The notes beneath the pieces were generated by a model, which was not told the DNA's origin, made no database searches, and was given only the letters and a program-made list of their open reading frames with translations. The translations under genes were made by a program, and so were the position numbers. DNA of 10,138 nucleotides, taken from the NCBI GenBank assembly GCA_964501815.1, contig CAZCUR010000087.1, positions 1-10,138 of the forward strand, given 5' to 3'. The DNA comes from Geothermobacter sp964501815 (lineage in GTDB: Bacteria > Desulfobacterota > Desulfuromonadia > Desulfuromonadales > Geothermobacteraceae). Position 1 is the stretch's first letter. Every line of letters starts with the position of its first letter. Shown here piece by piece: positions 6,827-10,138 of the stretch.

Positions 6827-8289
6827 TTGCCCTTTACCTGACTCTGCTGATTCCCCTGGCCGCGACTCTCGTCTTTGCCGTCATCGGCCACTGGAAAAGC
6901 GCCGGGACCCTCAACCTGCTGGTCTGTGTTGCCACCTTTGTGACCTCGCTTGTGTGCGCCATCGATGTCTTCAACAACGGCGCGCTGATGTCGCCCGGCA
7001 AGCTTTTTTACGTTGATGCCTTCAACGTCTACCTGATTCTGGTCAACGCTCTGGTCGGGCTGACGACAGCGATCTTCTCGCGCCCCTACATGGCCCACGA
7101 GGTGGAGATCGGGCGGGTCGATGACGCGCGCATGCGTCTCTACCACTCCATGTACCAGGGCTTTTTGCTGACCATGCTGGTGGCACTGACCACCAACAAC
7201 CTCGGCCTGCTCTGGGTTTCCGTCGAGGGGGCGACCCTGGCGACGGTGCTGCTGGTTTCCCTCTATCGCACCCCGGAGTCGATCGAGGCCGGCTGGAAGT
7301 ACTTCATTCTCTGTGGCGTCGGTATCGCCCAGGCGCTGTTTGGTACCGTGCTGGTCTACTTTGCCGCAGAGCGGGTGCTGCCCGGGGCCGAGGACGCGCT
7401 GTTGTGGAGCGTGCTCAAGGAGCATGCCGGGCAGCTGGAACCGACGGTGCTGACCCTGGCTTTCGTCTTCCTGCTGGTCGGATACGGTACCAAGATTGGC
7501 CTGGTCCCGCTGCACAACTGGCTGCCCGATGCCCATTCAGAGGGCCCGACGCCGATGTCGGCGATTCTTTCAGGGCTCCTGCTCAACATCGCCCTCTACG
7601 CCGTGGTGCGCTACAAAATGCTCACCGAGCCGGCCCTTGGCAATCATCTGCCCGGTTACCTGATGATGGGCTTCGGTATGCTTTCTTTTACTGTCGCCGG
7701 CATCCTGCTGCACCGGCAGCGCGATATCAAGCGCATGTTCTCCTATTCTTCCATCGAGCACATGGGTTTGATGACCCTGGCCTTTGGTATCGGGGGCCCC
7801 CTGGCGACCTTCGGTGGGCTGCTGCACATGATCGTTCACTCGCTGACCAAGTCCGCCATTTTTGTCACTGTCGGTCACGCAGCCCATGTCGCCGGGACCC
7901 AGAGTATTGATAAAATTCGCGGGCTGATCCGTACCCAGCCGGCCATCGGCTGGAGTCTGCTGCTGGGCACCGTGGCCATTGCAGGTTTCCCGCCCTTTGG
8001 TGTCTTTACCAGCGAATTCCTGCTCTTCTCGGCGACAATAAAAAGCTGGCCCTGGCTGGTGATCCCACTGCTGGTCGGTCTGGCAGTCGCTTTTGCCGGG
8101 CTGTTCCGGCATATGCAGCCCATGGTTTTTGGTGACCCGCCGCAAGGGCAGAGACCTGTCAGGGCCAACATGCTGCCGGTTTTGCTGCACCTTCTGCTTG
8201 TGCTTTGGTTGGGGATTTCGGTCCCGAACGTCCTTGCGCGCTGGCTTGACCAGGCGACCATTATGGTGGTCGGAAAGGGGTTGCTATGA
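6823..8289 (+). CDS. hyfF: Hydrogenase-4 subunit F (HyfF)-like antiporter subunit
   Basis: This 488-residue protein of the NuoL/M/N family, with about 14 membrane helices, is close to the usual HyfF size. Key residues are Glu135 in WVSVEGATL, Lys224 in YGTKIGLVPLHNWLPDAH, Lys303, Lys343 in HSLTKSA and Glu398 in PPFGVFTSEF. At the place where HyfB has Lys254, this protein has Asn255 (LLLNIALY), so the two antiporter-like subunits are not equivalent. No HyfD-like third antiporter gene lies between hyfC and hyfE, so the membrane arm has two such modules. Both ends overlap neighbours by ATGA, suggesting coupled translation and fixed stoichiometry. Confidence 0.93.
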   Translation: MIALYLTLLIPLAATLVFAVIGHWKSAGTLNLLVCVATFVTSLVCAIDVFNNGALMSPGKLFYVDAFNVYLILVNALVGLTTAIFSRPYMAHEVEIGRVDDARMRLYHSMYQGFLLTMLVALTTNNLGLLWVSVEGATLATVLLVSLYRTPESIEAGWKYFILCGVGIAQALFGTVLVYFAAERVLPGAEDALLWSVLKEHAGQLEPTVLTLAFVFLLVGYGTKIGLVPLHNWLPDAHSEGPTPMSAILSGLLLNIALYAVVRYKMLTEPALGNHLPGYLMMGFGMLSFTVAGILLHRQRDIKRMFSYSSIEHMGLMTLAFGIGGPLATFGGLLHMIVHSLTKSAIFVTVGHAAHVAGTQSIDKIRGLIRTQPAIGWSLLLGTVAIAGFPPFGVFTSEFLLFSATIKSWPWLVIPLLVGLAVAFAGLFRHMQPMVFGDPPQGQRPVRANMLPVLLHLLLVLWLGISVPNVLARWLDQATIMVVGKGLL

Positions 8290-9887
8290 GTCGCGTCCAG
8301 AGCATTCATGTTACCGAGGGACGGGTGGAGCGTTTCGCCGAACGGCTGCTGGAATCAGGTCTGGCCGAACGGCGTGACCCTCTTTCCGGTTTGCGTTTTC
8401 GCCTGTATGTCGCGCCTGGTGAGTGGGGTCATGTTGCCAGGGTGGCAGCAAGTCAAGGGCTGCGCTGGTGTGGTAGTTGGGGAGACCATGCCGGTGCCAA
8501 CATCATTGTGCGGGCGCTTCTGTTTGGTTGCGATGGTCACTTGATGCTGGAGACATCGCTCAGCGAAGAACAGCCCGAGTTGACGTCGCAGGCTGTTCAC
8601 TTTGTCGCCGCCGTCCGACCGGAACGCACCATGCAGGACATGTTCGGGGTCCGTTTTATCGACCATCCCGACGGTCGTCGCTGGTTGCGCCACCAGGCCT
8701 GGGATGCCGATCAGTTTCCACTGCGCAACGATTTTCCCGTCGGCGGTCTGAGTCGCGGTGAGACACCGCCCGACTGCGACTATCCCTTCCCCCAGGTTTC
8801 GGGCGAAGGGGTTTATGAGATTCCCGTCGGTCCGGTTCATGCCGGCATTATCGAGCCGGGGCACTTTCGCTTTCAGGCGGTGGGTGAAACCATTTTGCGC
8901 ATGGAGGAACATCTCGGCTACGTGCACAAGGGGATCGAGAAGATCGCCGTCGGCCGTGACCTGGACGGGCTGGTCCGGCTGGCCGGGCGGGTCTCCGGCG
9001 ACAGTGCCGTGACCCACGCCTGGGCCGCCTGCATGGCAGTCGAACGGGCGCTCGGCGTCGAGGTGCCGCAGCGGGCGCTGGCGCTGCGGGCGATTTTGGC
9101 CGAACGGGAACGGATCGCCAACCACCTCGGCGATATCGGCGCCATCTGCAACGACGTCGGTTTTGCCTTTGCCCAGGTGCAGATGAGCCGGTTGCGGGAG
9201 TTGACCCAGCGGTTGAACCACGATCTGTTCGGCCACCGCCTGCTTTTTGACCAGGTCGTGCCAGGCGGGGTCGCGGTCGACCTCGATGCTGCGGGTATCG
9301 CCGCCATGCGTGAATCGTTGGCACAGCTCAAGGCAGATATGGATGAGCTGTTGCCACTGCTGCTCGAGTATCCGAGCCTGCAGGACCGTCTGCGTGGAAC
9401 CGGGATTCTTTCCCCCATCGACGCCGCCCGTATCGGTGTCACCGGCTACATCGGCCGCGCCAGCAACCTGCAGGACGACCTGCGTCGCGATGCACCCTAT
9501 GCGCCCTACGATCGTCTTGAGGTGGAGGTCCCGGCCTACATCGAGGGGGATGTGGCCAAACGGGTGAGGGTGCGCGGAGAGGAAGTCCTGGTCTCCATCG
9601 GTCTGATCGAAAAACTTCTGGAAACCCTGCCGGAAGGCGATGTGCGGGTCGACTGCCCGCTGTCGGGCAAGGCGGTGGAAGGCATCGGCTTGGTCGAAGG
9701 CTGGCGCGGCGAGACCTTCGCCTTTGTCCGTCTCGACGAGCAGGGGAGGGTGGCGCGCTACTTTCCGCGCGACGCCAGCTGGCTTTCCTGGCCGGCGCTG
9801 GAAGTCCTGCTGAACGATGTCATCGTTCCCGATTTTCCGGTCAACAACAAGTCGGTGAACGGGTCTTATTCAGGACACGATTTGTAA
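8286..9887 (+). CDS. hyfG: Ehr-type large subunit (NuoC-NuoD/HyfG-like), NiFe ligands missing
   Basis: This 533-residue peripheral subunit joins a NuoC-like N-terminal domain (about 1-150; signature ERTMQDMFGVRF, 113-124, and HPDGRRWLR) to a NuoD/NiFe-large-subunit-like domain (about 175-533; VGPVHAGIIEPGHFRF, 181-196, and HLGYVHKGIEK, 209-219). This fusion is the HyfG/HycE arrangement. In true hydrogenases the L1 motif is RVCGICGFAH; here residues 235-244 read RVSGDSAVTH, so both cysteines are serine (237, 240) while the histidine is kept. The C-terminal L2 motif, DPCYSCTD in HycE, aligns with NGSYSGHD (525-532), giving Ser527 and Gly530. All four Ni/Fe ligands are thus absent, and the protein ends at HDL with no long C-terminal peptide for maturation cleavage. 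This fits the Ehr group rather than a hydrogenase. The start overlaps the hyfF stop (ATGA), with AAAGGGG just ahead. Confidence 0.92.
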   Translation: MSRVQSIHVTEGRVERFAERLLESGLAERRDPLSGLRFRLYVAPGEWGHVARVAASQGLRWCGSWGDHAGANIIVRALLFGCDGHLMLETSLSEEQPELTSQAVHFVAAVRPERTMQDMFGVRFIDHPDGRRWLRHQAWDADQFPLRNDFPVGGLSRGETPPDCDYPFPQVSGEGVYEIPVGPVHAGIIEPGHFRFQAVGETILRMEEHLGYVHKGIEKIAVGRDLDGLVRLAGRVSGDSAVTHAWAACMAVERALGVEVPQRALALRAILAERERIANHLGDIGAICNDVGFAFAQVQMSRLRELTQRLNHDLFGHRLLFDQVVPGGVAVDLDAAGIAAMRESLAQLKADMDELLPLLLEYPSLQDRLRGTGILSPIDAARIGVTGYIGRASNLQDDLRRDAPYAPYDRLEVEVPAYIEGDVAKRVRVRGEEVLVSIGLIEKLLETLPEGDVRVDCPLSGKAVEGIGLVEGWRGETFAFVRLDEQGRVARYFPRDASWLSWPALEVLLNDVIVPDFPVNNKSVNGSYSGHDL

Positions 9888-9896
9888 AAATATTTT

Positions 9897-10062
9897 GCCG
9901 CCAAGGCGCCAAAAAAAGGCAAAGGGTCGTCAACGGAGAGACCCAGAGAAAATCTCTCAGGGATTTAAAAAGCTTTGATCACTAAGTTTCCCTCAGCGAT
10001 CTCTCACTCTCCGCGGCTCTGCGTTTAAGAGTTTTTTCTTGGTGCCTTGGCGTCTTGGCGGC
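9897..10062. repeat. Imperfect inverted-repeat intergenic element
   Basis: The outer arms GCCGCCAAGGCGCCAA (9897-9912) and TTGGCGTCTTGGCGGC (10047-10062) are complementary at 15 of 16 positions, and the mismatch would be a G-U pair in RNA. The right arm is built of three 8-bp units CTTGGYGN (10038-10061), and the left arm of two corresponding units. Inside, AACGGAGAGACCC...CTCTCAGGG (from about 9931) is loosely mirrored by CCCTCAGCG...CTCTCCGCGGCTCTGCG (about 9990-10023), around an AT-rich centre. No open frame of note occurs. From memory, arrays of CGCCAAG and CGCAGAG units in this mirrored arrangement recur between genes in Desulfuromonadales and some other bacteria; that is recall, not a search. 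It sits between the large-subunit stop and the next start, in an operon otherwise without gaps. Confidence 0.75.
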
Positions 10063-10083
10063 CCGAAATGAAGGAATTTTCTC

Positions 10084-10138
10084 ATGTTCAGGATCTTCGA
10101 CCGTATCCGCCGTACTGGAAGGCTGACCGAACCGCTCG
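10084..10138 (+). CDS. Start of probable NuoB/HyfI-like small subunit (partial)
   Basis: An ATG at 10084 is preceded by AAGGA (10071-10075) at 8 nt, and the frame stays open to the window edge. The 18 visible residues (MFRIFDRIRRTGRLTEPL) are Arg-rich. They resemble the N-terminus of HycG/HyfI-type NuoB-like small subunits, which commonly open MFx(I/L)xxxRxRxGxxT and then carry the cysteine ligands of an N2-type 4Fe-4S cluster. Order after the large subunit also fits. The cluster-binding part is outside the window, so a ferredoxin-like HyfH/NuoI subunit is a weaker alternative. Confidence 0.6.
   Translation, partial: MFRIFDRIRRTGRLTEPL

Noticed and set aside
9897..10062. CRISPR array or rho-independent terminator after the large-subunit gene
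   Set aside because: The repeated units are only 8 bp with no spacers. The outer arms are too far apart and lack a U-tract immediately after a compact stem, so neither model fits; an inverted-repeat element is the better description.

Overview
The window looks like chromosomal DNA from a GC-rich, strictly respiring anaerobe, most probably a deltaproteobacterium of the Desulfuromonadales/Geobacterales type. This rests on gene content (a hydrogenase-4/complex I-like membrane operon preceded by a helix-turn-helix/PTS EIIA fusion, with YkgJ and FmdB small metal-binding proteins nearby) and on an intergenic repeat of a style I associate with those genomes. No rRNA, tRNA or species marker is present, so the taxonomic placement is inference.

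Left part (1-2270): a small Cys-rich YkgJ-type protein (99-392) is followed by a complete alpha-D-phosphohexomutase (529-1953) with all four family motifs. The mutase ends at a very strong hairpin plus U-tract terminator (2002-2040). On the other side of it lies a convergent small FmdB-type zinc-ribbon gene on the minus strand (2077-2265), and the symmetric terminator can serve both genes.

Middle (2266-2461): a divergent control region. A perfect TTGACA and a near-perfect AATAAT drive the rightward operon, and they sit inside a perfect 12-bp inverted repeat (2393-2404 / 2420-2431) that looks like an operator. A weaker promoter candidate points left toward the FmdB gene. The first gene rightward (2462-3190) fuses an excisionase/MerR-like HTH to a fructose/nitrogen-type PTS EIIA domain with its phosphorylatable histidine in place.

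Right part (3193-10138): the HTH-EIIA gene runs 2 nt ahead of a tightly packed operon: hyfB, hyfC, hyfE, hyfF and a NuoC-NuoD-like large subunit, each joined by an ATGA overlap or a 2-nt gap. The start of what is probably the NuoB-like small subunit (10084 onward) runs off the window. Together these would form a membrane complex with two antiporter-like subunits, a NuoH-like subunit, a NuoK-like subunit and a peripheral electron-transfer arm.

The large subunit lacks all four cysteines that bind the NiFe centre in true hydrogenases (S237, S240, S527 and G530 stand at those places). This is therefore best read as an energy-converting-hydrogenase-related (Ehr-type) complex rather than a hydrogenase, despite the hyf names. 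Its electron donor and acceptor cannot be read from the sequence. A degenerate inverted-repeat element of about 166 bp (9897-10062) breaks the otherwise compact operon exactly between the large and small subunit genes.
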